DNA of 64,000 nt from Spirochaetaceae bacterium (GTDB lineage: Bacteria; Spirochaetota; Spirochaetia; Treponematales; Rectinemataceae), in the NCBI GenBank assembly GCA_025358255.1, contig JANYKC010000004.1, positions 62,001-126,000 of the forward strand, in the 5' to 3' direction. The notes beneath the pieces were generated by a model. It searched no databases. It saw nothing but the letters and a program-made list of their open reading frames with translations, and was not told the DNA's origin. Numbering within the stretch: position 1 is the first letter of the stretch; every line of letters starts with the position of its first letter. Shown here in pieces: positions 35,737 to 44,853 of the stretch. The position numbers were made by a program, and so were the translations under genes.

Positions 35737-37131
35737 ATGATTTACCGCAAAGCAAGGGGGCTGGTCGAGGCCGGCGCGACCGTCGCCGCCGCGATCGCCT
35801 TCCTTTTCGTCCCCCTCATGTCCTCTGGCAGGCTCGGCCTCGGGCCGACCCTGGTTTTTTCGGCCCTGGCCTTCATCATCCTCTTCCAGGCCAGGAATTA
35901 CTTCGTGGAGATGGCCGACAGGGGCTTGCGCAAGCGGCACCTGGCCAAGCCCGAAAACCGCATCATCCTCGAGTTCGCCGAAAGGGTCGGCGCGGCCTTC
36001 ACGGTCGCCGACCTCGTGGAGGCCATCCGGGAAACCATCGAGGAAAAGGCCGACATGGGCGCGATCATGCTGCGGTCGAACACCTGGGAGGTCATGTACC
36101 GGAGCCCGAGCTCCGCCGCCTCCGACCCCAAGGTCCTCGACCTCCTCGAGCGCAATTTCCGCGACTGGAACGAGGGCTTCTGCTTCCTCAACGAGGACTG
36201 GTCCCTGGCCACGACCAACGAGGGCGCCCGCGGCTTCTTCGTCTACTCGAAGGGCTTCCACTTCTTCGTCTTCACCCGCCTCTGCTCCCTCATCGAGGTG
36301 GAGGCTTTCAGGACGCTCTACGGCGAGCTCCGCATCTATTTCGACCGGGTCATCACCATCTCGGACCTTTTCGAGGTCGCCTCCCTCTCCAAGGAGTGGG
36401 AGCTGGTCGCGGAGACACAGCGCTCCTTCCTGCCCAAGTCCCTGCCCGAGGTGAGGAAGCTCGACCTCTGCGTGTCCTACCGGCCCCTCGTCAACGTCTC
36501 TGGGGATTTCTACGACGCCATCGTCGTGGACGAGGACAGGACCCTCCTTGTCATCGGCGACGTATCCGGCAAGGGCCTCGCCGCCGGCCTGATCATGGGC
36601 ATCATCGTCAACACGCTCCGCGTTGCCCCGGACAAGACGGACCTCGTGGCCCTTGTCCGCAGCGTCGACGAGGCGGTCAGGGAGATGGGCTTCGACGACA
36701 AGTACACCGTCCTATTCATGGGCCTCGTGGACACGGGGAAACGCAGCATCCGCTATATCAACGCCGCGATGGCCGATCCCCTCCTCGTGTCGCAGACGGC
36801 CCTTGGTCCCAAGATCAGGCAGCTCTCCCCGACCATGGGCCTCATAGGCCTCGTGCCCCTCGAGAAGGACATCCCCGTCGAGGAACTCCCCTTGAGGACC
36901 GACGAGCTCATCCTCCTGGCCTCCGACGGCGTCACCGAGGTGGCCAACGCCCAAGGCATGCGCCTCGGCGAGGAAGCCGACTACGAGCGCGCCATCCTCC
37001 AGGCTTCCCGCTTCGGTGCCGAGGACTTTGTCGGAAGCCTCACCGGACTCCTGTACGCATTCATAGGCGACATGCCCCTGAAGGACGATGTCACCATCCT
37101 CGCAGCCAAGGTGGGCCGGCTATGGGACTGA
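35737..37131 (+). CDS. SpoIIE-type PP2C phosphatase (RsbU-like)
   Basis: 464 residues. Two membrane helices (residues ~12-50) are followed by a GAF-like sensor region and, from ~245, a SpoIIE/PP2C domain with VSGDFYDAI and IGDVSGKGLAAGL, which hold the metal-binding Asp residues, then ILLASDGVTE. It should dephosphorylate an anti-anti-sigma protein. The stop overlaps the start of a second such phosphatase, and an STAS gene and a HATPase gene follow. Confidence 0.88.
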   Translation: MIYRKARGLVEAGATVAAAIAFLFVPLMSSGRLGLGPTLVFSALAFIILFQARNYFVEMADRGLRKRHLAKPENRIILEFAERVGAAFTVADLVEAIRETIEEKADMGAIMLRSNTWEVMYRSPSSAASDPKVLDLLERNFRDWNEGFCFLNEDWSLATTNEGARGFFVYSKGFHFFVFTRLCSLIEVEAFRTLYGELRIYFDRVITISDLFEVASLSKEWELVAETQRSFLPKSLPEVRKLDLCVSYRPLVNVSGDFYDAIVVDEDRTLLVIGDVSGKGLAAGLIMGIIVNTLRVAPDKTDLVALVRSVDEAVREMGFDDKYTVLFMGLVDTGKRSIRYINAAMADPLLVSQTALGPKIRQLSPTMGLIGLVPLEKDIPVEELPLRTDELILLASDGVTEVANAQGMRLGEEADYERAILQASRFGAEDFVGSLTGLLYAFIGDMPLKDDVTILAAKVGRLWD

Positions 37132-39257
37132 GCGCACTCGCATTCGTCGCCGCGGTCGGCATGGTCGTCGTCATCCTCCTCACCTTGCGGCGCGGGCTTG
37201 CCACGACGGCCATACGCTACGAGCTCGCGCTGGACCTAGTCCTCCTCTTCGTGACGGTCTCCCAGGCGATGGTCATCCTCCTGTATCTGGATGTCCAGCA
37301 TCCCGCCGCCTACCTTTTCTGGGCCAGGGCCGTCAACGCGTCCATAGCCCTCTCTGAGTTCCTCCTCGTGGCTTTCGCCCTCTATTTCCCGCGGCGCATC
37401 CACCGAAGGGTGAGGTTCGCCGCTCTCTTCCTCCTGCCCGTGGCCGCCTATGCGTTGAGCGTCATCCTTGGAAGCGCGGATTACCTCCGCGAGGCAAGGT
37501 TCGGCGGCGCAGGCTTCGCCCTCACTCCGGGAGCCTGGTTCGACTGGATGAACCTTGCCACCGCTGGGATGGGCATGGCCGCCGCCGTCATCCACCTGGT
37601 GCGCGGCATGGCCACCGATGACTCGATCAACCGCCAGCGTTCCTTCCTGGCCTTCCTAGGCGTGCTCGTAGGCGTCGGAGGCCTCGTATTCATGCAGGGC
37701 TACGGAATGGCCCACAGCCAGGAAACCTGGCCGAGCCTCGCCATTCCCTTCGTGGCGCTGGTGACGAGCGTGATGATTTCCTATGCCATCTCGATCTCCC
37801 GCCTCTTCGACTGGCGCGAACTCTTGAAGACCCTTTTCGCCTACCTGGTCATCGCCGTGGTCATCGGTGTCCCCACCGGAGCCATCGTCGCCCTCCTGGT
37901 CATCCTGGGCGCCGGCTCGCCCCTCGTGCCCATCGTGGGGTCCTTTTTCCTTTTCATCGCCGCCAACCGCCTGGGCCGCAACTTCAAGGCGCGCTTCTTC
38001 GAGCGCCTCGGCGCACGCCTCGAGTACCGCGAGATGCTCGAAAGCGCCCTGGCGCACATCGACCTCTCCCAAGGCCGCGACGCGGTGCTGGCCGACCTCA
38101 ACGCCCTCCTCACGGACAACCTCGGCTTCAGCGACTTCACCATCCTCATCGAGGACGACCACGCCGTCCTCAAGACGACCTGGAGCTCCGCGAACGGACA
38201 CGCGAACATGGACAGGTCCGACCTGGTCCGCAACTTCATCGAGCGGACAAACGTGAACGTCCTCATGCTCTCGGAAGCCCAGGCGGACGCGGCCTACGAA
38301 GGCATCCAGAAGGAGCTCCTGGCCCTCTTCGGCTCGCTCAAGGCAGAGGTCCTCATCTTCGCCCGCGAAGGCCGGCGCATCATCGGGGTGTTCGCGATCG
38401 GCGCGCGGAAGATCGGCGGCGAGTACACCGACTATGACTACGAGACCTTCAAGGCCATCTGCGCCAAGCTCTTCGTCTTCGCCTTCTACCTCAAGAACGT
38501 CGCCCGGGAATCCATCTTCTATACCGTGGACCGCGAGCTGGCGCTCTCCGACCAGGTCATCCGCTTCGCCCTCGAGCATGTCGCAAGCGTCGAGCACCCC
38601 CGCGCGGACGCGGCCTGGGCGATGCGGTCCACGAGGAGCCTCGGGGGGGATTTCGTGGACTTCGTGAAAATGGGCAAGGAGCGCTGGTTCTTCGTCCTTG
38701 GGGACATTTCGGGCAAGGGGCTCTCCGCCTCGATGAACATGCTCATCCTCAAGTCGATGGTCCGAACTTTCCTGAGGATCGAGAAGGACTTCGCCGGCCT
38801 CGTGCAGCGCGTCAACGCCTTCATCAAGGACCATCTTCCCAAGGGCTCCTTCTTCGCGGGCGTGTTCGGCTATTTCGACTTCGAGCGCGGCATCCTCTAT
38901 TTCATCAACTGCGGCGTCCCGGCCATACTCCTTTACTCCCCGAGCTTCGACGCATTCATAGAGGTCCAGGGCGAGGGCAAGGTCCTCGGTTTTGTCCGCG
39001 ACATCTCCCCCTACCTGAAGCCGCGGAAGATATCCCTCTCCCCCGGCACGGCCCTCGTGGTCTGCACGGACGGCCTCCTCGACAGCGAGAACATCCGCGG
39101 GGAGCGCTTCGGCAAGGAGCGCCTCCGAAAATCCTCACGCGACCGGCTCCAGGAAAGCGCCAAGGCGATCGCGGACGGCGTGCTCGAGGACCTCCTGCGA
39201 TATACCGAAAACCGCCAGGAGGATGACATCACCCTCCTGGTCATGAAGATAAAGTAA
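37122..39257 (+). CDS. Multi-TM sensor SpoIIE-type phosphatase
   Basis: 711 residues from ATG 37122, overlapping the previous stop by 10 bp. About seven to eight membrane helices (residues 1-275) look like the 7TM N-terminal region of histidine kinases. A GAF-like domain (~290-455) and a SpoIIE phosphatase domain (~490-711) follow, with SLGGDFVDFVK, LGDISGKGLSAS and VVCTDGLLDSEN. It would sense a membrane or periplasmic signal and act on the same STAS target as its neighbour. Confidence 0.88.
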   Translation: MGLSALAFVAAVGMVVVILLTLRRGLATTAIRYELALDLVLLFVTVSQAMVILLYLDVQHPAAYLFWARAVNASIALSEFLLVAFALYFPRRIHRRVRFAALFLLPVAAYALSVILGSADYLREARFGGAGFALTPGAWFDWMNLATAGMGMAAAVIHLVRGMATDDSINRQRSFLAFLGVLVGVGGLVFMQGYGMAHSQETWPSLAIPFVALVTSVMISYAISISRLFDWRELLKTLFAYLVIAVVIGVPTGAIVALLVILGAGSPLVPIVGSFFLFIAANRLGRNFKARFFERLGARLEYREMLESALAHIDLSQGRDAVLADLNALLTDNLGFSDFTILIEDDHAVLKTTWSSANGHANMDRSDLVRNFIERTNVNVLMLSEAQADAAYEGIQKELLALFGSLKAEVLIFAREGRRIIGVFAIGARKIGGEYTDYDYETFKAICAKLFVFAFYLKNVARESIFYTVDRELALSDQVIRFALEHVASVEHPRADAAWAMRSTRSLGGDFVDFVKMGKERWFFVLGDISGKGLSASMNMLILKSMVRTFLRIEKDFAGLVQRVNAFIKDHLPKGSFFAGVFGYFDFERGILYFINCGVPAILLYSPSFDAFIEVQGEGKVLGFVRDISPYLKPRKISLSPGTALVVCTDGLLDSENIRGERFGKERLRKSSRDRLQESAKAIADGVLEDLLRYTENRQEDDITLLVMKIK

Positions 39258-39268
39258 GGGAGGCCGGG

Positions 39269-39595
39269 ATGACCCAGCTCGACATATTCGAAAAAGAGGA
39301 CGGTGATCGCCGGATCCTCATCCTTGCCGGACCGGTGAACAGCTACACCTACACCGATCTCCAGGAAAAGCTCATGAAGGCCTTGGCACAGGCCGCCTTC
39401 GTGATCGTGGACATGGAAAAGGTCACGAACCTCTCCTCCGCGGGCATCGGGGTCCTCATGGCGGCCTTGGACGACGCACAGGAGGCGCAAAAGCGTCTCG
39501 TGCTCCTCCGCCCGTCGGAGATCTCGAAGCTCGCCCTCGAGTCGACGGGTTTTGCCGAGCGCTTTCCCATGGCAGAAAGCCTTCGCGAGCTCTGA
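39269..39595 (+). CDS. Anti-sigma factor antagonist (STAS domain)
   Basis: 108 residues, a single STAS domain. The conserved phospho-acceptor region reads NLSSAGIGVLM, with Ser in the expected place. It switches between phosphorylated and free forms and, when free, binds the anti-sigma kinase. Located 11 bp after the phosphatase, and its stop overlaps the next start (TGATG). Confidence 0.9.
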   Translation: MTQLDIFEKEDGDRRILILAGPVNSYTYTDLQEKLMKALAQAAFVIVDMEKVTNLSSAGIGVLMAALDDAQEAQKRLVLLRPSEISKLALESTGFAERFPMAESLREL

Positions 39596-40140
39596 TGCGT
39601 GGAGAGTTCGCGGATCTGGCGCCCCTGCCCCCCGTCGGCCGCCCCTGCGCCATGGAAACGGGCAAAAGACGGCGTGCCGCGGAACGGACCAGGACAATCG
39701 GGGCCAGGAGCGAATGCATCTTCGATTTCGAGGCATTTGTCGACTCAGTGGATTTCCTGGAGGATGACGCACGCAACCGGATGAAGCTCGCGGGCGGCGA
39801 ACTCTTCGACAACCTTGTCCGCCATGCCCTCCCCCTGGAACTTGGCGTGATCGTGACACGCATCACGCGGCATCGCAGCGGCCTCTTCCTGGCCTTCTAT
39901 TTCAAGTCCAAGGCCTTCGCCCGCTATGCGGCCGGCTCTGCCCACGGAAAGGTGGGTCCTGACGCCGGCCTCGAGGTCGACCTGCCAGCCTCTTCGGAAG
40001 CTCCCCTGTGCAGCTTGCCTTTATTCGATCCGATAATCGGACGATGGAGGGGCATCGGCATCCATATGTGCCGCTACCTTTCCAAGTCCCTCCTCCTGCG
40101 CGCCGGCTCTCGCATCGATCGCATCTATATCGCCTTCTAG
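39595..40140 (+). CDS. Anti-sigma kinase-like HATPase protein (RsbW-like)
   Basis: 181 residues. AGGELFDNLVRHA matches the ATP-binding N box (Glu, Asn, His) of RsbW-type GHKL kinases and GIGIHMCRYLSK the late G box. The middle of the domain is loosely conserved, so it is a divergent member. Translationally coupled to the STAS gene. It would phosphorylate the STAS protein and bind a sigma factor or other partner, which is not encoded here. Confidence 0.68.
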   Translation: MRGEFADLAPLPPVGRPCAMETGKRRRAAERTRTIGARSECIFDFEAFVDSVDFLEDDARNRMKLAGGELFDNLVRHALPLELGVIVTRITRHRSGLFLAFYFKSKAFARYAAGSAHGKVGPDAGLEVDLPASSEAPLCSLPLFDPIIGRWRGIGIHMCRYLSKSLLLRAGSRIDRIYIAF

Positions 40141-40386
40141 AAAGGGAATTTTTTTCCCAGCCTGCATAGTAAATGCGCATCCTTGGCGAAGCTCCTTTTC
40201 AACGACAGGCCCTTACCACCACTTTTCATAACATTATAATTAGCCTTCCCATAAAGAATAAGAAAATAATTTCGTATTTTCCAAAATGCTTCGCATATGG
40301 CACGCTTCATGCACTATGGCTTATGTCCCCAAGAAGGACCGGTCAGGTACTGACCGCCGGCACTTATCGCAATGAGGAGATTCACT
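40141..40386. promoter_or_regulatory. AT-rich region ahead of small secreted protein
   Basis: GGGAA-TTTTT-TTCCC at 40143-40157 may end the upstream operon. The following stretch to ~40310 is strongly AT-rich compared with the rest of the window and likely holds the promoter for 40387-40878. A short hairpin (GGTCAG/CTGACC, ~40339-40353) lies in the leader. No exact -35/-10 pair is claimed. Confidence 0.45.
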
Positions 40387-40878
40387 ATGCGCAAATTAGC
40401 ACTCGGGCTTGTCCTTGCACTCGCCATTACCGGACTTGCCACGGCACAGGCCTACGGTCCCCCCGCAGGTTCGCCCATGTACGGCCAGGTCCGGCCGGGC
40501 GTCACGGCTCCCCAGCTCCAGGCCAAGAACATCGAAGGAAAACTGAGCTTCATCGATTCTAATCCCGCGATTGTCACCAAAGAAAAGACCTTTCTCCTCG
40601 ACATGCGGGCATTCTTTTACTACGCTTATACCGATGGCATCAAGGCGGGCGACACCATGAAGCTGGACGGCTATGAGCTCCCCGCGGTCGCCGGCCAGGA
40701 CAAGCCCTTTTTCATGGTCACCAAGGCCGTGATCAATGGCAAGACCTACGACCTCACCGCGGCTTTCTCCCGCAGCATGCATGGCGGTCAGGGCGGCATG
40801 ATGGGTCGTGGCGGCTCGATGATGGGACAGGGCGGCTACGGCCCGAAGTCGGGGCGTGGCAGGGGCGGACGCTGGTAA
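40387..40878 (+). CDS. Small secreted protein with Gly/Met-rich C-terminus
   Basis: 163 residues from ATG 40387, with GAGGAG nine bases upstream. A signal peptide (LALGLVLALAITGLATAQA) is followed by a compact domain of about 100 residues, not recognised, and then a tail of GG, MM, RGG and GQGG units (HGGQGGMMGRGGSMMGQGG). Methionine- and glycine-rich tails occur in metal-binding and surface proteins. It has its own AT-rich promoter region and a terminator, so it may be highly expressed. Confidence 0.75.
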   Translation: MRKLALGLVLALAITGLATAQAYGPPAGSPMYGQVRPGVTAPQLQAKNIEGKLSFIDSNPAIVTKEKTFLLDMRAFFYYAYTDGIKAGDTMKLDGYELPAVAGQDKPFFMVTKAVINGKTYDLTAAFSRSMHGGQGGMMGRGGSMMGQGGYGPKSGRGRGGRW

Positions 40879-41006
40879 ATAGGGCGTAACCTCCGCTCTG
40901 GCCCGGTTATTTGATGTATGTCTGGACTTGGGGTCGTTGACCCGTCCATGACATAGACAATAGCGCGCGTCAACCGCGGAATTGCTCCCCCTCGGTGTGG
41001 CGGGCA

Positions 41007-41045
41007 AGGGGCTGTCCTTGTAAAGGACGGCTCCTTTCATTTTTT
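41007..41045 (+). terminator. Terminator-like hairpin downstream of 40387-40878
   Basis: An 11-bp stem (41008-41018 with 41024-41034, two G-T pairs) is followed by TTTCATTTTTT. It lies about 130 bp beyond the stop. Confidence 0.7.
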
Positions 41046-41085
41046 GGCCTGGCACAAGCGCTCCTGAAACTTGCAATGCGGGTCC

Positions 41086-41143
41086 TGCTGGGGGGGAACA
41101 CGGGAGGACGCGCGATAGCGCGCTCCCGTGCTCCCCCCCAGCA
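41086..41143. repeat. Near-perfect 21-bp inverted repeat
   Basis: Arms 41086-41106 and 41123-41143 pair at 20 of 21 positions (the last a G-T). Each arm holds a run of seven G or C. The 16-base loop is itself partly self-complementary (CGCG/CGCG). There is no T tract, so it is not a classic terminator. Confidence 0.88.
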
Positions 41144-41238
41144 CCCGCGGCGCTACGAGTTTCCAGGAAATCGGGGACGGGGCTCAACCCAGTGGGCGGC
41201 TTTCAAGGACAGTGGCCACCGGGAGTGGCGATGCCGGG

Positions 41239-41868
41239 CTAGATCCAGCCTAAAATCCCGGCGAAGACGACCATGGACAGGGCGTCGGCGGCCGCGATGC
41301 TGCCGATCACGATTTTTTGCGTCCTGGGCTTCCAGTCATAGGCGAAGTTGGACATGAGGAAGAAGGGGATGTAGACGAGGACGAATACGGGGAGGGCGCC
41401 CCACCAGGGATAGACCCAATGGAAAGCGGGGGTCTGGGCGAGGAAGATCTCGAAGATCGAGAAGAAGGCGGCGTTGCCGATGGCGATGAGGACGCGGTTG
41501 TTGATCCCGAGGATCTTCATTTTCGGATCGGCGGGGAGGATCTTCGTGAAGATGACGCCTGCGACGGCGAACATCATGGAAAGCTCGACACCCACGCCGA
41601 CGAGGAGAAGGAAGGACGTGCCGGCGGGCACGGTCCAGAGGGCATGGCCGGAAAAACGCTGGATGAGGGCATTCGCGATCTCGAAGGCCCAGTGGACGGA
41701 ATACAGGGAAAGGCCGGCCGCGACCGCCTTCCAGTTCCTCTTCTCGATCTCCGAGAAATAGACATAGACGACAAAGGCGAGCAAGGGGATGAAATACCAC
41801 TGGAAGGTGGATCCCTTGCGAAGGATGCCGAGGGCCGCCTGGGTGAGCTCGGGATGGTTCAGGGCCAT
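41239..41868 (-). CDS. Integral membrane protein of unknown function
   Basis: 209 residues with about six membrane helices (e.g. FQWYFIPLLAFVVYVYFS, AFFSIFEIFLAQTPAFHWVY). No family was recognised. It is downstream of the sulfoquinovosidase gene on the same strand, with a 120-bp gap, so co-transcription is possible but not shown. Confidence 0.7.
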   Translation of the reverse strand: MALNHPELTQAALGILRKGSTFQWYFIPLLAFVVYVYFSEIEKRNWKAVAAGLSLYSVHWAFEIANALIQRFSGHALWTVPAGTSFLLLVGVGVELSMMFAVAGVIFTKILPADPKMKILGINNRVLIAIGNAAFFSIFEIFLAQTPAFHWVYPWWGALPVFVLVYIPFFLMSNFAYDWKPRTQKIVIGSIAAADALSMVVFAGILGWI

Positions 41869-41988
41869 GGTGATGCCTCCTTATGACGCCGCCTGGGGCG
41901 GACTACGAGAAAAGGATGATACACCAGGATCCCGTGGGAGGGAAAGGAAAACAGGGGCCTTGGCCAAGGTCCGCGCCCGGCCTGCGGG

Positions 41989-44022
41989 TCAGCCCCTGGC
42001 TGCCCGGACCGCCGCCTTGAGCACGGCTTCCCAGGCGCTGCCATGCCGCCAGAAGGCGGGCGGCTCTCCCAAGGCCGCGGGCACCTCGTGGTCGCCGCCT
42101 TCGTAGGCGAGGCCGCTCCACAGGTGGACCCACGATCCTTCCGGCAGGTGCACCGCCCGGGACACCGCGCCCTCCCTGACAACAGGCGCCACGAGGAGGT
42201 CATCGCCGAGGAGGTACTCGTCCTTGGTCGACCAAGAAAGGGCATCGGCCTCGAAATGCATGAAGAGGGGTCGCATGACGGGCAGTCCCTCGCGCGAGTT
42301 GCGCGACACCGCATCCTTGAGGTAGGGGGCCAGGGCTACGTGGAAGCGTCCCATGGCCGCCAGGTGGGCGAGGGTCTGTGCGTCGGAATCGAACTGCCAG
42401 TTGTCCTTGGGCCGGTTCCCCTCGTGGCCACGCATGAGGGGCGAGAAGGCGGCAAGCTCCGCCCAGCGCATGAAGAGCTCTTTTGTCCGCTTCATGCCGT
42501 ACAGGGTGGTGTAGCCGCCCATGTCGGAGTGGCACAGTCCGTGTCCCGATACCGCGAGGGAGAGCGCGGCCGGTATGACCGACAGGAGCCCGTCGTCATC
42601 CGACCAGTCCACGTTCTGGTCGCCCGCCCACATCATGGGACAGCGCTTCTGGCTCCCCGGGCCGCCGGCCCGCATGAAGTACAGGATATCGCCGCCCTTG
42701 CCGGCCTCATCCACCGCCTCGCGGTTGCAGCGGGCCCAAAGGGCAGGCCATGCGTTGTGGGCCACCTGCGCGGAGGTTCCGTCATGGAGGACGGCATCCG
42801 TGGGGAGGTATTCGCCGAAATCCGCCATCCAGCCGGCCAGGCCGAGGTCCAGGAGCTCCCTCCTGATGACGCCTTTGTACCAATTGAAAGCGGCGGGATC
42901 CGTGAAGTCGACGATCCCGGCGTCGAACTCCCCGAAGTCGACGAGGTAGTCGCCGCCGGAGGCGTCCTTGGCGAGGTAGCCCGACTTCCGGGCCTCCTCG
43001 AAGAGGCTCTTGCCCTTGGCCACGTAGGGGTTGATGTAGCCGAGGAAGCGCACGCCCTCCTGGGCGAGGGCGCGGATCTCCCGATCAAGGCCGGGATAGC
43101 GCTCCCTGTCCCATACCCAGTTCCAGCGAAGGCGTTGGCCGAAACTGGTCATGTTGATGCCTTCCCAGTCCTGGGCCCAGATGCCGGCCACGGGGATGCC
43201 TGCCGCCCGGGCTGTCTCCAGCTTGTCGAGACAGGTCCTGGTCCCGCCCTGTACGCCAAGGATCACCCCTTGGTAGACCCAATCGGGGAGCTCCGTCTGC
43301 CGGCCGAAATACGCCGAGACATCACAGACCGTCTCGAGCATCGTGCCTCCTGAGGCAAGCACCAGCTTCGAGGGGAGGTCCCAGGCGTAGAGCTCGTGGC
43401 GGTCGGCGCGCGTGAAATCGAAGACCGAGTAGGCGCTCGTCTCGAGGTGGCACCAGGTGTGGCGGCTCGAGACAAAGCTCGTCTGGGGGAAGAAGGTCCA
43501 GAAGTAGTCGCCGCCGGCCCCGTCGTTGACATCGGCCTGCCAGGTCACCAAGGTCTTCTTGTTGCGCCCAACGCCCTGCTCGCTCGTCCACAGGGGAAAG
43601 GACTTGCCGCGGAGGTCAAAACAGGAGAACTGCTCGCCGCAGCCGTAGACGTGCTCGGCGGCCTCGGCCGGGAGGGAGAAGCGCCAGCGGTTCGCCGCGA
43701 GCGCGGCTTCGCCCTCCGCCTTGAAGCGCAGCACAAGGCGGCCATCCTCGAGCGCGCAACGCGCCACGAGGGCGTAGAGGCCGTCCCGCGAGAAGCGGAG
43801 CTCGACCTCCCCAGCCGAACGCGCCTTTACCTCGACATCGCGCAGCTCGACCATCTCGTCCAGGACTTCGCTCACCTGGAAGTTGCCCCGGTACATCTCG
43901 AACCGCCCCTCGCCCTTCCCCGCTCGCGCAAAAGGAGAACCGGGGGCGTGGCGGAGGAGCAGTTTCCCGGCATGGCGGATCTCGAAACCGCCGGGGATCT
44001 CCCCGAAGTCGAAGTTTTCCAT
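41989..44022 (-). CDS. yihQ: GH31 sulfoquinovosidase (YihQ-like)
   Basis: 677 residues, cytosolic (no signal peptide). It shares long blocks with E. coli YihQ as I recall it: GIWAQDWEGINMTSFGQRL followed by RWNW, GWMADFGEYLPTDAVLHDG (nucleophile Asp), MWAGDQNVDWSDDDG (acid/base Asp) and HEGNRPKDNWQFDSD. The QRLRW segment lies where YihQ places the Arg/Trp that hold the sulfonate. It cleaves sulfoquinovosyl glycerol and related glycosides to sulfoquinovose. Three bases separate it from the permease gene upstream. Confidence 0.9.
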   Translation of the reverse strand: MENFDFGEIPGGFEIRHAGKLLLRHAPGSPFARAGKGEGRFEMYRGNFQVSEVLDEMVELRDVEVKARSAGEVELRFSRDGLYALVARCALEDGRLVLRFKAEGEAALAANRWRFSLPAEAAEHVYGCGEQFSCFDLRGKSFPLWTSEQGVGRNKKTLVTWQADVNDGAGGDYFWTFFPQTSFVSSRHTWCHLETSAYSVFDFTRADRHELYAWDLPSKLVLASGGTMLETVCDVSAYFGRQTELPDWVYQGVILGVQGGTRTCLDKLETARAAGIPVAGIWAQDWEGINMTSFGQRLRWNWVWDRERYPGLDREIRALAQEGVRFLGYINPYVAKGKSLFEEARKSGYLAKDASGGDYLVDFGEFDAGIVDFTDPAAFNWYKGVIRRELLDLGLAGWMADFGEYLPTDAVLHDGTSAQVAHNAWPALWARCNREAVDEAGKGGDILYFMRAGGPGSQKRCPMMWAGDQNVDWSDDDGLLSVIPAALSLAVSGHGLCHSDMGGYTTLYGMKRTKELFMRWAELAAFSPLMRGHEGNRPKDNWQFDSDAQTLAHLAAMGRFHVALAPYLKDAVSRNSREGLPVMRPLFMHFEADALSWSTKDEYLLGDDLLVAPVVREGAVSRAVHLPEGSWVHLWSGLAYEGGDHEVPAALGEPPAFWRHGSAWEAVLKAAVRAARG

Positions 44023-44025
44023 AAC

Positions 44026-44853
44026 CTAGCCTTTCACTCCGCCGGCCGAGATGCCACGGATGAGGAACTTCTGCATCGCCACGGTGAAGATGAACACCGG
44101 GACGAGCATGAGGGTGCCGCCCGCGCAGACCTGGCCCCAGGTCAGGATGTCCGAGCCGATGAGGCTGTTCAAGGCCACCGGAGCCGTCTTGGCGTTGATA
44201 CCCGTGAGGATGAGGGCGTAGAGGAACTCGTTCCAGCTGTTGATGAAGGCGAAGACCGCGCCCACGACGAGGCCGGGGGCCACGAGGGGCAGGAAGACCT
44301 TGAAGAAGACCTGGAACCTGGTGCAACCGTCCACCATCGCCGCCTCCTCGTAGCTCGAATCCACCGAGGTGAAGAAGGGCAGGAGGAGCCAGATGACATA
44401 GGGGACGTTGAAGCTCGTGTAGGCGATGATGAGGCCGCCGGCGCTATCCCGCAGGCCGAGGAACTTGTACATGAGGTAGAGGGCCACCACCAGTGAGATC
44501 TGGGGCAGCATCCTGAAGATGAGGAAGCTGTAGGCCAGGATGTTCCTTCCCTTGAAGCGGAAGCGCGAGATCCCATAGGCTCCCATGGCCGCGATGAGGA
44601 CGGAGGCCGTGGTGGAGCCAAGGCCCACGACCAGGGAGGTCACGAGGGACTTCTGGAAGCCCGGCCGCTCAAGCACGAGCTTGTAGCTCCGCAGGGAAAG
44701 CTGGGACAGCTCGAAGGGCTTGCCCGAGAGGATGACCACATCGCGGCGGAAACCGTTCACGACCGTGATGGCTATCGGAAAGAGCTCGATCGCGAGCACG
44801 AGGAAGGCCGCGCAGGCGATGAGCGCGTTGACGGCTGGCCTGTTGCGCCTCAT
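44026..44853 (-). CDS. ABC permease (MalG type) for sulfoquinovose glycosides
   Basis: 275 residues with six membrane helices and the EAA loop EEAAMVDGCTRFQVFFKVFLP. The start overlaps the partner permease stop (ATGA). No ATPase is encoded nearby, so a shared CUT1 ATPase is needed. The substrate is assigned from the adjoining sulfoquinovosidase and downstream-pathway genes. Confidence 0.88.
   Translation of the reverse strand: MRRNRPAVNALIACAAFLVLAIELFPIAITVVNGFRRDVVILSGKPFELSQLSLRSYKLVLERPGFQKSLVTSLVVGLGSTTASVLIAAMGAYGISRFRFKGRNILAYSFLIFRMLPQISLVVALYLMYKFLGLRDSAGGLIIAYTSFNVPYVIWLLLPFFTSVDSSYEEAAMVDGCTRFQVFFKVFLPLVAPGLVVGAVFAFINSWNEFLYALILTGINAKTAPVALNSLIGSDILTWGQVCAGGTLMLVPVFIFTVAMQKFLIRGISAGGVKG

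Larger units (their letters stand above)
40879..41238. other. Intergenic region with terminator and long inverted repeat
   Basis: 360 bp with no credible gene. It contains the terminator at 41007-41045 and the inverted repeat at 41086-41143. The rest shows nothing recognisable. Confidence 0.6.

Noticed and set aside
35637-39257. 1206-codon frame spanning both phosphatase genes
   Set aside because: The first ~495 residues are the out-of-frame shadow of the first phosphatase; the real second gene starts at 37122 with membrane helices.
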